Assembly (NCBI GenBank): GCA_016870115.1
Contig: VGCH01000002.1
Location: forward strand, 62,001 to 126,000
Reading direction: 5' to 3'
Length of the DNA: 64,000 bases
DNA from: Alphaproteobacteria bacterium
GTDB taxonomy: Bacteria > Pseudomonadota > Alphaproteobacteria > Reyranellales > Reyranellaceae
Below, piece by piece: positions 7,811 to 17,058 of the stretch. Positions within the stretch are counted from its first letter, which is position 1; every line of letters begins with the position of its first letter. The position numbers and the translations under genes are program-made. The notes below the pieces were generated by a model. That model was not told the origin of the DNA. It saw only the letters and a program-made list of their open reading frames with translations, and did not search any database.

Positions 7811-9211
7811 TCAGAGCGTGCGGACGTCGGCGATGGCGCCGCGGATCGCTGCTGCCGCCGCCATGGCGGGGCTGGCGAGGTGGGTGCGCGCGCCGGGCCC
7901 CTGGCGACCGACGAAGTTGCGGTTGGACGTCGAAACGCTGCGCTGGCCGCGCGGAACGGTCTCGCCGTTAGACGCCACGCACATCGAGCAGCCTGGCTCG
8001 CGCCACTCGAAGCCTGCGGCAGTGAAAACCTTGTCCAGCCCTTCGGCCTCCGCTTCGCGCTTCACGCGTTCGGAACCCGGTACGACCCAGGCGTTGACAT
8101 GCGCGGCCCGCTGGCGGCCACGCGCCACCTCCGCAGCCGCGCGCAGGTCGGAGATGCGGCTGTTGGTGCAGGAGCCGATGAAGACCCAGTCGACCCTGGT
8201 GCCGGCGATCGGCTTGCCCGGCTCCAGCCCCTGATAGGCGAGTGCCGCCTCCCAGGCCTTGCGGCGGTTCTCGTCCGGTGCGCGCGCGGGATCGGGAATC
8301 AGCCCGTCCACCGCCACGACATGCTCGGGGCTGGTGCCCCAGGTGATCTGCGGCACCACGCGGGCCATATCGACGGTGTGCTCGCGGTCGAAGCGGGCAT
8401 CGGCGTCGCTGCCGAGCGTGCGCCAATGCTCGACCGCGCGATCCCACAGCGCGCCCTTGGGCGCGAAGTCGCGGCCGGCGAGATACTGGAACGTGGTGTC
8501 GTCCGGCGCGACCATTCCGGTGCGCGCGCCCATCTCGATGGACAGGTTGCAGATGGTGAGGCGGCCCTCGACAGGCAGTGCGCGGATCGCCGACCCCGCA
8601 TATTCGACAGCGTGGCCGGTGCCGGCGGCCGCACCGATCTCGCCGATCACATGCAGGATCATGTCCTTGGGCGTGACGCCCTTTGGCAGTTTGCCCTCGA
8701 AACTCACGCGCAATCGTTTGGGTTTGCGCTGCACCAGCGTTTGCGTCGCCAGCGCATGCACCAGCTCCGACGAGCCGACACCGAACGCCAGCGCGCCCAG
8801 ACCGCCATGGGTGCAGGTGTGGCTGTCGCCGCAGATCAGCGTCGTGCCCGGCAGCGTGATGCCGAGTTCCGGTCCCACCACGTGCACGATGCCATTGCCG
8901 TCCTGGCCCATGTCGAACAGCCGGATGCCGTACTTCGAGGTGCGTTGGCGCAGACCGCGCAGCAATGGGCCGCCGGCGGGGAAGGTGTCGTCGGTGCGGC
9001 CCGCCCGGGTCGAGATCGCGTGGTCGGGCGTGGCGAAGGCGAGCTGCGGTTGGGCCGGGACATAGCCCTTGGCCTCGACCTCCTTCAGCGCGCCCGATCC
9101 CGAGAGATCGTGCAGCAGGTGGCGGTCGATATGCAGCAACACCACGCCGCCACCCAGATCGGCGACGACGTGGCTGTCCCAGATCTTGTCGAACAGTGTC
9201 TTGCCCGGCAT
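7811..9211 (-). CDS. leuC: 3-isopropylmalate dehydratase large subunit
   Basis: A 466-residue aconitase-family [4Fe-4S] enzyme. Iron-sulfur ligands are seen in FIGSCTNSRISDL and PGCSMCVASN. Other family blocks include LICGDSHTCTHGG and the N-terminal KTLFDKIWDSHVV with IDRHLLHDLS. Length and order match LeuC, the large isomerase subunit of leucine synthesis. A second leuCD set may exist elsewhere in such genomes, so this copy could serve a related malate derivative, especially as the LeuB partner is atypical. It is first in its operon. Confidence 0.9.
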   Translation of the reverse strand: MPGKTLFDKIWDSHVVADLGGGVVLLHIDRHLLHDLSGSGALKEVEAKGYVPAQPQLAFATPDHAISTRAGRTDDTFPAGGPLLRGLRQRTSKYGIRLFDMGQDGNGIVHVVGPELGITLPGTTLICGDSHTCTHGGLGALAFGVGSSELVHALATQTLVQRKPKRLRVSFEGKLPKGVTPKDMILHVIGEIGAAAGTGHAVEYAGSAIRALPVEGRLTICNLSIEMGARTGMVAPDDTTFQYLAGRDFAPKGALWDRAVEHWRTLGSDADARFDREHTVDMARVVPQITWGTSPEHVVAVDGLIPDPARAPDENRRKAWEAALAYQGLEPGKPIAGTRVDWVFIGSCTNSRISDLRAAAEVARGRQRAAHVNAWVVPGSERVKREAEAEGLDKVFTAAGFEWREPGCSMCVASNGETVPRGQRSVSTSNRNFVGRQGPGARTHLASPAMAAAAAIRGAIADVRTL

Positions 9212-9282
9212 GCGGTCCTCCGTCGTCGCGATATCAGCACCCGGGACCGGACGGCGGAAGCTGGGGCGGCACGGAGATTTCG

Positions 9283-10818
9283 CTACGGGGTGCCGGGCTC
9301 CCAGCGTTGGGCCGGCGCCTCACGCCAGCTTGCCGGCGCTGAGGCCAGGTCGAGCAGGTGCTTCAGGCGCGCGATCGCGCCCTCCCAGCCGGTATCGTCC
9401 TCGCGCAGCAGCTCCATCGTCGGATACCACGGCGTGGCGCCAGCGCGCGGGCCCCACAGCCAATCGGCATCGCGCGGCAGCAACATCAAGACCGGCACGC
9501 CCAAGAGCGCCGCGAGATGTGCCGGCCACGTATCGCCGCCCACCACCACGTCGCAGACGAACAGCCGCTCGGCCAGCGCCCGCAAGCCCGACCCGTCGCT
9601 CGCGCTGAGCGCGTCGGCGGCATCGATACGATCGAGCCAGGTATCGAAGCGGGCCTCGACCGCCCCAAGCGGTTGCGCGGGGCCGGTGAGCCAGCCGATC
9701 CGCGCCCGCAGGTTGGGCGGGTCGGAGATCGCCGGATCGAAATCAACATGGGCGCGCGGCACGCGCCGCAGGCCGCGGCGTGGCGGACGGCGATCCTCAC
9801 CCGCGGGCGCGGCGGCGTCGGGGAAAGCGATGCCGGACAGAAGACCGGGCGATGGCAGGGCGTCGAGCGTCCAGCCCAGAAGGTGCGGCAGGCTGCGCAA
9901 CGGCGCCGCCGTCGCGACGCCGGCGTCGGGTGCTGCGTCGCGCCACACCACGCGACGGGCGTCGAACGTCCCCGTGTCGTCGCTGCCGGGCAGCAAGTCG
10001 AAGCCCGGCAGACACTGCACCACCACGTCGTGGCCCTCGGCGCGCAAACTCTCCGCGCCGCGCATCAACATCAGCGTGTCGCGCAGAGCCGCCGGATCGG
10101 CCGCATTGGCCTGTTCCGGATAGAGCATCAGCCGGCCGGCCGGTGCCGGCCCTTCGCGCCACGCGGGCGCCGCTGCGGTCCAGCGCGCCGCGTCGGGTGC
10201 ATCCAGTCGGGCCTCGTGATCGGCGAGCCCGCGCAGCCAGTCGCCGCTCGCCAGAAAAAGGTCGCCGCGCACGCGGCGCAGCAACACGTCGCCAGGCCGT
10301 TCCGTCAGGACAGCGTCGATGTCGCCCAGCGCCGCCACCGTTTCGCGGCGTCGCGCGTAGAGGCGTCCGCGCGCGGCGCGGGCCGCGGTGAGATAGGGAT
10401 CGGCGTGCAGGGCGCGATCCAGAGCCGCGATCGCCTCCGCGTCGCGACCCAACGCCTCAAGCAGGCGTCCCTTGTTGTAGTTCAACGGCGCGTCGTCGGG
10501 GATCAGCCGTTCGGCCTTGGCGAGCGCTGCCAATGCCGCCTCGCGTTCGCCCAGCTCACTGAGGCAGCCGGCGAAATCGATGTGGGCGGCGGGTTCGCGC
10601 GGCAGGAACTTCGCACCGCGCTCCAGCGGCTCGCGCGCGTCGGCGAAACGTTTCATCTTCAATCGCACGCGACCGAGCAGATATTGCGCCGCTCCGGAGT
10701 TGGGACGGGCGTCGGCAATTTCGGCATAGAGCGGTTCGGCGGCGGCGAAGTCGCCCGCTTGCGCGTGTCGCGCTGCCTGTTCGGAGAGGTCAGAGAGCTC
10801 GGCGTCGGTCCGGATCAT
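9283..10818 (-). CDS. TPR protein with glycosyltransferase-9-like domain
   Basis: A 511-residue protein in two parts. Residues about 5-200 form five or six tetratricopeptide repeats (for example AAQYLLGRVRLKMKRFADAREPLE broken over two helices). Residues about 220-490 resemble the heptosyltransferase-like domain often found behind TPRs, with a late VVGGDTWPAHLAALLGVPVL motif of the nucleotide-sugar site. Such fusions are common in alphaproteobacteria and are usually thought to glycosylate proteins or envelope glycans. No partner genes are adjacent. The sequence is divergent, so activity is uncertain. Confidence 0.7.
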   Translation of the reverse strand: MIRTDAELSDLSEQAARHAQAGDFAAAEPLYAEIADARPNSGAAQYLLGRVRLKMKRFADAREPLERGAKFLPREPAAHIDFAGCLSELGEREAALAALAKAERLIPDDAPLNYNKGRLLEALGRDAEAIAALDRALHADPYLTAARAARGRLYARRRETVAALGDIDAVLTERPGDVLLRRVRGDLFLASGDWLRGLADHEARLDAPDAARWTAAAPAWREGPAPAGRLMLYPEQANAADPAALRDTLMLMRGAESLRAEGHDVVVQCLPGFDLLPGSDDTGTFDARRVVWRDAAPDAGVATAAPLRSLPHLLGWTLDALPSPGLLSGIAFPDAAAPAGEDRRPPRRGLRRVPRAHVDFDPAISDPPNLRARIGWLTGPAQPLGAVEARFDTWLDRIDAADALSASDGSGLRALAERLFVCDVVVGGDTWPAHLAALLGVPVLMLLPRDADWLWGPRAGATPWYPTMELLREDDTGWEGAIARLKHLLDLASAPASWREAPAQRWEPGTP

Positions 10819-10938
10819 GGCGCCGGCTCTAGCAGACGCGCGGTCCTGCCCAAAGAGAAAGCCGACGGTCGACAGGGAGGCTGGGTCGACCGCCGGCTCT
10901 GGTGCGGGGCGCGGGAGGCTGTGCGCCCCGACTTCCCG

Positions 10939-11142
10939 TCAGGCCTGCCAGAACGGCTTGCCTGCCTCGAAGTGAATCTGGCCGGGGCTCAGTGCCAGAT
11001 CCTTGATAGTGCGCGGATCGAGCGTCGCGAGCTCGGCCCGCGCCTTGCGGCGCTCCCGCCAGGTCTGGAACAGCACGCCGAGGGCGGCGAACGTGCCGGC
11101 GAAGGGCGTTTCGGACTTCAGATGCAGCGACAGGTCGGTCAT
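10939..11142 (-). CDS. DUF1127 small protein, second copy
   Basis: A 67-residue protein whose C-terminal half matches the DUF1127 signature (RRKARAELATLDPRTIKDLA). Like the first copy, it is transcribed divergently from a GcvA-type LysR gene, 113 bp away. A GGAG precedes the ATG. The N-terminus differs from the first copy, so the two are not a recent duplication. Confidence 0.85.
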   Translation of the reverse strand: MTDLSLHLKSETPFAGTFAALGVLFQTWRERRKARAELATLDPRTIKDLALSPGQIHFEAGKPFWQA

Positions 11143-11255
11143 GTGACCCTCCTTGGGTCGGTTCTTCGATGTTCCGAAGGTGCGCGCCGGGAGCCCCCTT
11201 TACAAATGACGCTTTGTCCTGTTTTGATAAGTTTCACTAATGCGATGAGGTTCCG

Positions 11256-12161
11256 TTGAAGCGCTCTCTTCCGCCCCTGAATGGCCTGCGGGCCTTTGAG
11301 GCAGCCGCGCGGCATATGAGCTTTACTGAGGCGGCGCACGAATTGAGCGTCACACAGGCCGCGATCAGCCATCAGGTGCGCGGGCTGGAGCAGCGTCTCG
11401 GATTAAGATTGTTCGTGCGACGGAACCGCTCGCTGCTGCTCTCCGAGGCGGGCCAGGCCTATCTGCCGCCGGTGCGCGCGGCGTTCGATCAGCTGCACGA
11501 GGCGACCGAGAAACTCCTGAACAAGGACAAGGGCGGCGCGCTCACGGTCACCACCACGGCCTCTTTCGCCACCAAGTGGCTGGTACCTCGGCTGGGCGGC
11601 TTCCAGCGTGCCCACCCCGAGATCGATGTGCGCATCGCGACCGGCACGGGTCTGGTGGATTTCGCCCGCGAGGATGTCGATATCGGTATCCGCTATGGCC
11701 GCGGCCAATGGCCCGCTCTTGTCGCCGAGCGGCTGGTCGCCGAGGACGTGATGCCTGTCTGCGCGCCTTCGCTCCTCAAGGGCCCCAACGCACTCCGCAA
11801 GCCCGCCGACCTCAAGCGCGCGACGCTATTGCATATCGGTACGTTCCCCGACGACTGGCAGGTCTGGCTGACGGCCGCCGGCGTGAAAGGCGTCGATGCC
11901 ACACGCGGCGTCACGTTCGACCTCGCGCTCGCAGCCTACCAGGCCGCGATGGACGGGCTGGGCGTGGCACTCGGCCGCCAGCCGCTGGTGGCGCCCGACC
12001 TCAAGGCCGGACGCCTGGTGATGCCGTTCGACTTCAAGATGTCGACCGAACTCGCCTACTACTTGGTCTATCCGACCGACGCGATCCGGCGGCGCAAGAT
12101 CAAGGCGTTCCGCGATTGGCTGGTGCCGCTTGCCCAGACCGAGATGCGCGCCTCCCGCTAG
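11256..12161 (+). CDS. LysR-type regulator, GcvA-like, second copy
   Basis: A 301-residue LysR regulator with FTEAAHELSVTQAAISHQVR as its DNA-binding helix pair and a PBP2_GcvA-type effector domain. It is clearly related to the LysR protein at the left of the window (shared LNGLRAFEAAARH start, VDFAREDVDIGIRYG). Translation begins at TTG; no in-frame ATG exists between the upstream stop and the conserved start. It is divergent from a DUF1127 gene and faces the cytochrome c gene at its 3' end. Confidence 0.9.
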   Translation: MKRSLPPLNGLRAFEAAARHMSFTEAAHELSVTQAAISHQVRGLEQRLGLRLFVRRNRSLLLSEAGQAYLPPVRAAFDQLHEATEKLLNKDKGGALTVTTTASFATKWLVPRLGGFQRAHPEIDVRIATGTGLVDFAREDVDIGIRYGRGQWPALVAERLVAEDVMPVCAPSLLKGPNALRKPADLKRATLLHIGTFPDDWQVWLTAAGVKGVDATRGVTFDLALAAYQAAMDGLGVALGRQPLVAPDLKAGRLVMPFDFKMSTELAYYLVYPTDAIRRRKIKAFRDWLVPLAQTEMRASR

Positions 12162-12200
12162 GCGCCCGCCCCGACGGAGACGAGCGCCGTCGGCTGAGGA

Positions 12201-12947
12201 TCAGAGGGCGCGCAGGAAGGCGACCAGGTCGCGCTTCTCGGCATCCGAGAGCGTGTCCTTCGAGTCGTTCTTCTTCTTATAGAAATCCCACATGGCGTCG
12301 ACGGTTGCCTCGAGCGTTGCGTAGCGGCCGTCGTGGAACCACGGGCCCGTGCGCGAGACCGAGCGCAGCGAGGGGACCTTGAAGGCGCCACCCGAGCCGA
12401 CATCCTCGGGGTCCTTCTTGTCGTAGGCGGCGGGCACGTGGCAGGTCATGCAGCCACCCTTGCCCGAGAACACCGCGAAGCCGCGCTTCACGTCGGCTGG
12501 CGCGGTGTCGCGCGGCGGCCCCTCGGCGTTGAGGAACGGCGCCGGTCCGGGTGGCAGCGACTTCACATAGGCCGCCAGCGCCTCCAGCGTTTCCTTCGAG
12601 GGTTCGGCGCCCTTCATGCGATTGACGATGATGCCGCGAATGTTGGTCTCGATGGCGGGGATCGTGCCGGCCCACGACCAATTGGCGGTGCGAATACCGG
12701 AGCCCCACAGGGTGGGCGTGCTGCGACCGCGCGCATCGCCGTCGGCAACCACATCGAGCCCGACATAGGTCTTGTTGTCGGTGTGGCCGTTGGCCGGATG
12801 GCACGTCGCGCAGGACCATCGGCCGTCGGCCGAGAGCGCGGGATCGCTGAACAGCGCACGGCCCTTTTCGATCAGGGCGGCGTTGCTCTGGGCCTGAGCG
12901 AGGGCGGGCGCGACGAGCGCGGCGGCGACGATGATACAGCGCAGCAT
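12201..12947 (-). CDS. Periplasmic di-haem cytochrome c (peroxidase/MauG-like)
   Basis: A 248-residue exported protein with a signal peptide (first ~20 residues ending ALAQA) and two haem-binding sites: CATCH near residue 46 and CMTCH near residue 166. The FHDGRYATLEATVDAMW block is typical of the di-haem cytochrome c peroxidase/MauG superfamily. At about 250 residues it is shorter than the usual 320-350, so it may be a simple electron carrier or a reduced peroxidase. The chosen ATG has GGAGG seven bases upstream; a much longer open frame exists but lacks a signal peptide at its start. Confidence 0.8.
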   Translation of the reverse strand: MLRCIIVAAALVAPALAQAQSNAALIEKGRALFSDPALSADGRWSCATCHPANGHTDNKTYVGLDVVADGDARGRSTPTLWGSGIRTANWSWAGTIPAIETNIRGIIVNRMKGAEPSKETLEALAAYVKSLPPGPAPFLNAEGPPRDTAPADVKRGFAVFSGKGGCMTCHVPAAYDKKDPEDVGSGGAFKVPSLRSVSRTGPWFHDGRYATLEATVDAMWDFYKKKNDSKDTLSDAEKRDLVAFLRAL

Positions 12948-13024
12948 TGTTTCCTCCCGGTCGTTCCCCGACGTGGGTATGTGAAATAAACGCCGGCGGC
13001 GGGCCGTTGGATGCGAAAAAGGTG

Positions 13025-14032
13025 TCAGACCAGCCGACTCTCCCGCCCGGCCCAGAAGGGTGCCCTCAACTCGGCTTTCAGCACCTTGCCGGCGGCCGAC
13101 AGAGGCAGCGGCTCGGCCCGGAACGTGACCGCGCGTGGGCACTTGTAGCCTGCGATCCGCTCCCGGCAGGCCGCGATCACCTGCTCCGCGTCGAGCCGAG
13201 CGCCGGGGCGGGGCACGATGATGGCATGGACTGCCTCGCCGTAGCGCGGGTCCGGGACGCCCACCACGGCGACCTCGGCGACGCCCGGAAGGAGTGAAAT
13301 CGCGTTCTCGACCTCGGCCGAATAGACGTTCTCGCCGCCGCTCACGATCATGTCCTTCAGCCGGTCGACGATGAAGACGAAGCCCTGCTCATCCATGTAC
13401 GCGGCGTCGCCCGAGTGCATCCAGCCGCCGCGCAACGCCTCTGCCGTCTCGGCCGGCCGGTTCCAGTAGCCTTGCATGACCGTGGGTCCGCGCACCGCGA
13501 TCTCGCCCACCGTTCCGCGCGGCACCTCGCGTCCGACCGCGTCGAGGATGCGCAGTTCGACCGAGGAGACCGGCTTGCCGCACGACGCCAACCGCCCCGC
13601 GTCGGGTCCGTCGACCACGCTGTAGCGCGGCTCGATGGTGCAGCCGATGGGCGACAGCTCGGTCATTCCCCAGGCCTGCTGGAACTTCACCTGCGGCAGC
13701 AACGCGAGTGCGCGGCGGATCGTGGCCTCGGGCATTGGCGCGGCGCCATAGTAGAGCCGACGCAGGCTCGCATAGTCCGCCGGTGTCGCCGCGGGATCGT
13801 TCACCAGCGCCGCCATCATTGTGGGCACGATGGTCGAGTCGGTGACGGCCTGATCGCGCACCAGTCGTCGGAACGCGACGGGCTCGAAGCGCGGCAGGAA
13901 GACATGCCGGCCCGCGCACATCGTGACGGCGAACGACGAGCAGCCGTCGGCCAGATGGAACATCGGTGCCGCGTGCAGGTAGGCGGTGCCGGCGTCGTAG
14001 CGCAGCGCCACGATGACGTTCAGCGCGTTGGC
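13025..14032 (-). pseudogene. Acyl-CoA synthetase, N-terminal third deleted
   Basis: The reading frame encodes the C-terminal ~330 residues of an AMP-forming acyl-CoA synthetase. It includes the HAAPMFHLADG block, YYGAAPMP, the QQAWGMTELSPIG adenylate loop, GWMHSGDAAYMDEQG and PLSAAGKVLKAELR. Homology begins abruptly at ANALNVIV, so the first ~180 residues, including the P-loop-like TSGTTG motif, are missing. Immediately upstream lies the beginning of an unrelated secreted protein in another frame, showing a deletion junction. Without the phosphate-binding loop an active enzyme is unlikely. A scaffold or assembly error could produce the same picture. Confidence 0.8.
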
Positions 14033-14160
14033 CCGGCCGCGCCGGTGCCCGTCATCAGCTGCGTCGGCCCGGTCGGGCTGGAGGAGGGGAAGCGCAGTGT
14101 CTCTGCGTGTGCCGGTGTCGCCAGCGACAGAACGGCGAGCGCCAGCGCGGCCGCGCGCAT
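14020..14160 (-). pseudogene. 5' fragment of a secreted protein gene
   Basis: Forty-six codons with a good signal peptide (LAVLSLATPAHA) followed by AETLRFPSSSPTGPTQLM, then the frame enters the acyl-CoA synthetase remnant and stops. The ATG follows the caiB-like stop codon by one base (TGACATG), so it was the translationally coupled second gene of that operon before the deletion. The mature start resembles secreted dienelactone-hydrolase-type proteins; that family guess is weak. Confidence 0.6.
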
Positions 14161-14161
14161 G

Positions 14162-15361
14162 TCAGTCGGCGGCGCGCGCCGCCGGCGGCGGCAGCACCAC
14201 GCCCTTGCGGCCGGCCATCGCGTCGATATCGGCGGCGGCGAAGCCGAGATCCGCGAGGATCGCGCGACCCTGCTCGCCGATATGCGGCGCATGCTGGCGC
14301 GCGAGATCCTGGGAGGCGGGCGGCAGTCCGGGAATGTTGGCGACCGGCATGCGGCCGAACCCATCCTGCTCCACCCAGTCGATCGCACCGCTGGCGGCGA
14401 CATGCGGATGGTCGAGGTAGTCCGAGTAGTTGTTGACGCGCTCGCAGAACACATCGTTGGGCTGCAAGAGCGCGATCCAGTCCTCGGTCGTGCGCGTCGG
14501 CATCACCTCGTTCAGCGCCTTCACGATCTTCGGCGCGTGGCGGATGCGGCTCTCGTGGGTCTGCAAGTCGGGATCGTCGGCGACATCCTGTCGGCCGATC
14601 AGTTCGAACAGGGCGCGGAAATGGTGCGGCCGCATCGCGCTCAGCATGATGTAGCCGTTGGCGGTCTTGTAGCTGCCGGCCGGCATGTAGAGCGGCGGTG
14701 GCGCGCCGTTGGAGAACACCCACTCCATCAGCTTGGCGCCCTGGAACGCGGCGGCTGCGCGCATCAGGCTGGAGTCGATGACGCTGCCCTCGCCGAAGCG
14801 GATCTGACGCATGATCGCCGTCGACAGCGCCTGGAAGGTGTAGAGCCCGGTGGTCACGTCGACCGCGATCATGCCCTGTCGCCAGGGCGTGCCGTCGGGC
14901 ATGCGGTTCATCACCATCATGCCGCTGAACGCCTGGATCAGCCCGTCGACCGTCGGTCGCTTGGAGTAGGGACCGGTCTGGCCGAAGCCGGACACCGAGC
15001 AATAGACGACCTTTGGATTGACCTTCTTCATCGCCTCCGCGCCGTAGCCCAGACGATCAATGACGCCGGGGCGGAAGCTCTCCATCACCACATCCGCGCG
15101 TTTGGCGAGGCGGTCGACCACGGCCCGCCCATCGGCCGACTTGAGATCGAGCGCGATCGAGCGCTTGCCGCGATTGAACGCGACGGAGTGGGCGCAATGG
15201 TCGCCCTTCAGCTGACCGAGCGCGCGGCCCCAGTCGCCCTCGGGCGGCTCGATCTTGATGACATCGGCGCCGTGCAGCGCCAGCAGCATAGAGGCGTGCG
15301 GCCCCGCGATGCCCTGCGTGAAGTCGAGCACGGTGATGCCTTCGAAGGCGCCCCTCGTCAT
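14162..15361 (-). CDS. CaiB/BaiF family CoA-transferase
   Basis: A 399-residue family III CoA-transferase, which moves CoA between carboxylic acids through enzyme-bound anhydrides. It has the typical start (GITVLDFTQGIAGPHASMLL), the catalytic aspartate in PTVDGLIQAFSG near residue 139, and FNRGKRSIALDLK. Substrates in this family range from carnitine and oxalate to aromatic acids. The adjacent broken acyl-CoA synthetase hints at fatty- or aromatic-acid activation. It leads its transcript; the next ATG is one base past its stop. Confidence 0.88.
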   Translation of the reverse strand: MTRGAFEGITVLDFTQGIAGPHASMLLALHGADVIKIEPPEGDWGRALGQLKGDHCAHSVAFNRGKRSIALDLKSADGRAVVDRLAKRADVVMESFRPGVIDRLGYGAEAMKKVNPKVVYCSVSGFGQTGPYSKRPTVDGLIQAFSGMMVMNRMPDGTPWRQGMIAVDVTTGLYTFQALSTAIMRQIRFGEGSVIDSSLMRAAAAFQGAKLMEWVFSNGAPPPLYMPAGSYKTANGYIMLSAMRPHHFRALFELIGRQDVADDPDLQTHESRIRHAPKIVKALNEVMPTRTTEDWIALLQPNDVFCERVNNYSDYLDHPHVAASGAIDWVEQDGFGRMPVANIPGLPPASQDLARQHAPHIGEQGRAILADLGFAAADIDAMAGRKGVVLPPPAARAAD

Positions 15362-15482
15362 GCGTTCTCTCTCCCTCGGATCGTTGCGCTGAACGTACGT
15401 TTACCGGCGGGTGGCGGCAAGACCGGCGGTTGACGCGGGCCGTGCTTGAAGTTTCCTCACGTCAATTCGCGCGAAACCTCGT

Positions 15483-15511
15483 TTGTGCGCGCGCGGGGAG
15501 GACCGCAAATA
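15483..15511 (+). promoter_or_regulatory. Predicted promoter of the alpha/beta hydrolase
   Basis: TTGTGC and CAAATA hexamers are separated by exactly 17 bp. Transcription would begin inside the palindrome that follows, an arrangement typical of repressor-controlled promoters. Confidence 0.5.
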
Positions 15512-15527
15512 GAGTGCATCTGCACTC
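15512..15527. promoter_or_regulatory. Perfect palindrome, likely TetR operator
   Basis: GAGTGCA-TC-TGCACTC is a perfect 7+7 inverted repeat directly downstream of the -10 hexamer. A TetR-family gene lies at the other end of the hydrolase gene, so it is the obvious candidate repressor. This is inference from position. Confidence 0.55.
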
Positions 15528-15543
15528 AATCCCCCGTGCCACC

Positions 15544-16342
15544 ATGATCGCCCTGCCGCTCCCCATTCGTGCCCTCGCGGCTGCCAGCTACGTGGCGCCC
15601 CGTCTGGTGGCGCCGGCACCTGATGATGCATCCCCGTCCGACTCGCTGGTGGGCGCTGCCACTCGCGCCGGCCGATGCCCGCCTCGAGATCGCGCCCGGG
15701 CTGGTCGCCTGGCGTTGGGGCGAGGGGCCGCGGGTCCTGCTCGTGCACGGTTTCGAAGGGGGGCGCCAACAATTCTCCGCCCTCGTCGCGGCCCTGACCG
15801 CCAGCGGCTTTCAGGCGATCGCGCTCGACATGCCCGCGCACGGCGACTCGACGGGCCGGGAGACCAACGTCGCGGAGTTTGCGACCGCGACGGCGATCCG
15901 CGCGCTCGGCCCGCTGCATGCCATCGTCGCCCACTCAATGGGTGCGGCGACCGCCTACGCCGCGATCGCGGCGGAGGGCGGCGTCGGGCGTCTGGTGGCC
16001 TTCGCGGCTCCCAGCGGGTTTCGTCGCGTGTTGAAGGGGTACGCGCGCGGCTTCGGCCTGTCGCGCCGAGGCGCCGCGGCGTTTATCGCCTCAGTCGAGG
16101 CGCGAGTCGGCCGACCGGCGGACGACTTCGAGCTGCGCAATGTCGCCCGCGACCTCGCTCTGCCGGTTCTTCTGATCCACGACAGCAACGATCCGGTCGT
16201 GCCGGTGGTCGAGTCGGCGCGGGCCGCGCGTCTGCTGCCCCAGGCCACGCTGCGCGTGACACGGGAACTGGGACACAATCGGCCTCTCGCCGATCCGGAA
16301 AACGTCGCTGCGGTGATGGCGTTCCTCGGTCGTCCGGACTAG
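15544..16342 (+). CDS. Alpha/beta hydrolase with apparent frameshift near the 5' end
   Basis: The main frame encodes an alpha/beta hydrolase with VLLVHGFEGG (oxyanion region), nucleophile serine in AHSMGAATA, acid in LLIHDSNDPV and histidine in ELGHNRPL. That frame has no good start of its own: GTG at 15569 and ATG at 15623 lack ribosome-binding sites. In another frame, ATG at 15544, about 25 bases after the predicted transcription start, reads MIALPLPIRALAAASYVAPR, which looks like the true hydrophobic N-terminus. A single-base change at about 15595-15620 would join the two. The intact catalytic part begins at about 15623. Confidence 0.7.
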
Positions 16343-17013
16343 CCGGGCGCGGCGGCGAGCAGGGCCGCGACGGAAAAGCGCCAGACCGCGTGCGCGGCCT
16401 CGACATCCCGACCGCAGGCCTCGCGCAGATGCTCCCAGGCCTCCATCTCGGTCAGGCTCATGAGGGCATCGAGAACCAACGTCCGGCGCTGCGGCGTCAG
16501 CGCGCCGAGCTCGGAGGCGTAAAGAATCTCGGCGCGCGCCCGAAGCAGCGTATCGAGGCGCGCGATGCGATCGCGGAAACCTTGCTCCGTCACCGACAGA
16601 CGCAGGCCGACCCGCCACATCGGTCCCCAGGATTCGCATACCCGCGCGCGGCGCTCGACGAAGCCGGCGATGCGTTCGGCGAGCGTCCCGTCGGCGGAGA
16701 CAGGCGGCATGGTCGAGAGCGTCGTCAGTACCGCGTGGTCGAAGCCCGCGCCCCAGAGCGTCGGCGCGTCGGCATAATGCTGATAGAGCGTGCGCAAACC
16801 GACGCCCGCGCGCTCCGCGACCTGGGCCACGGTCGGCGCCTCGCCGCGCTCTCGCATCAGAATCAGCACCGCGTCACAGAGTTTGGCGCGCGTGACTTCG
16901 CTTCGGCGCCGGCGACCATCGGGGTTGACCGCTGCGCCACTCCACGCCGGCATCGGCGGTGGCGGTTGGGAGCGGGCGCGCTTCTTCGCATTGCGAGCCA
17001 TGGGTGGCGCCAT
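16339..17013 (-). CDS. TetR/AcrR-family repressor
   Basis: A 224-residue regulator with a basic, disordered N-terminal extension (~35 residues) and a TetR helix-turn-helix (PTVAQVAERAGVGLRTLYQHY). A ligand domain with no obvious family follows. It is convergent with the hydrolase gene, the two 3' ends overlapping by four bases. Such hydrolase/TetR pairs are usually functionally linked, and the palindrome before the hydrolase is a plausible binding site. Confidence 0.85.
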   Translation of the reverse strand: MAPPMARNAKKRARSQPPPPMPAWSGAAVNPDGRRRRSEVTRAKLCDAVLILMRERGEAPTVAQVAERAGVGLRTLYQHYADAPTLWGAGFDHAVLTTLSTMPPVSADGTLAERIAGFVERRARVCESWGPMWRVGLRLSVTEQGFRDRIARLDTLLRARAEILYASELGALTPQRRTLVLDALMSLTEMEAWEHLREACGRDVEAAHAVWRFSVAALLAAAPG

Positions 17014-17058
17014 CGTACAACGCCGGTGGGGTCCACAACGAGGGACTTTCGCGCCGAA

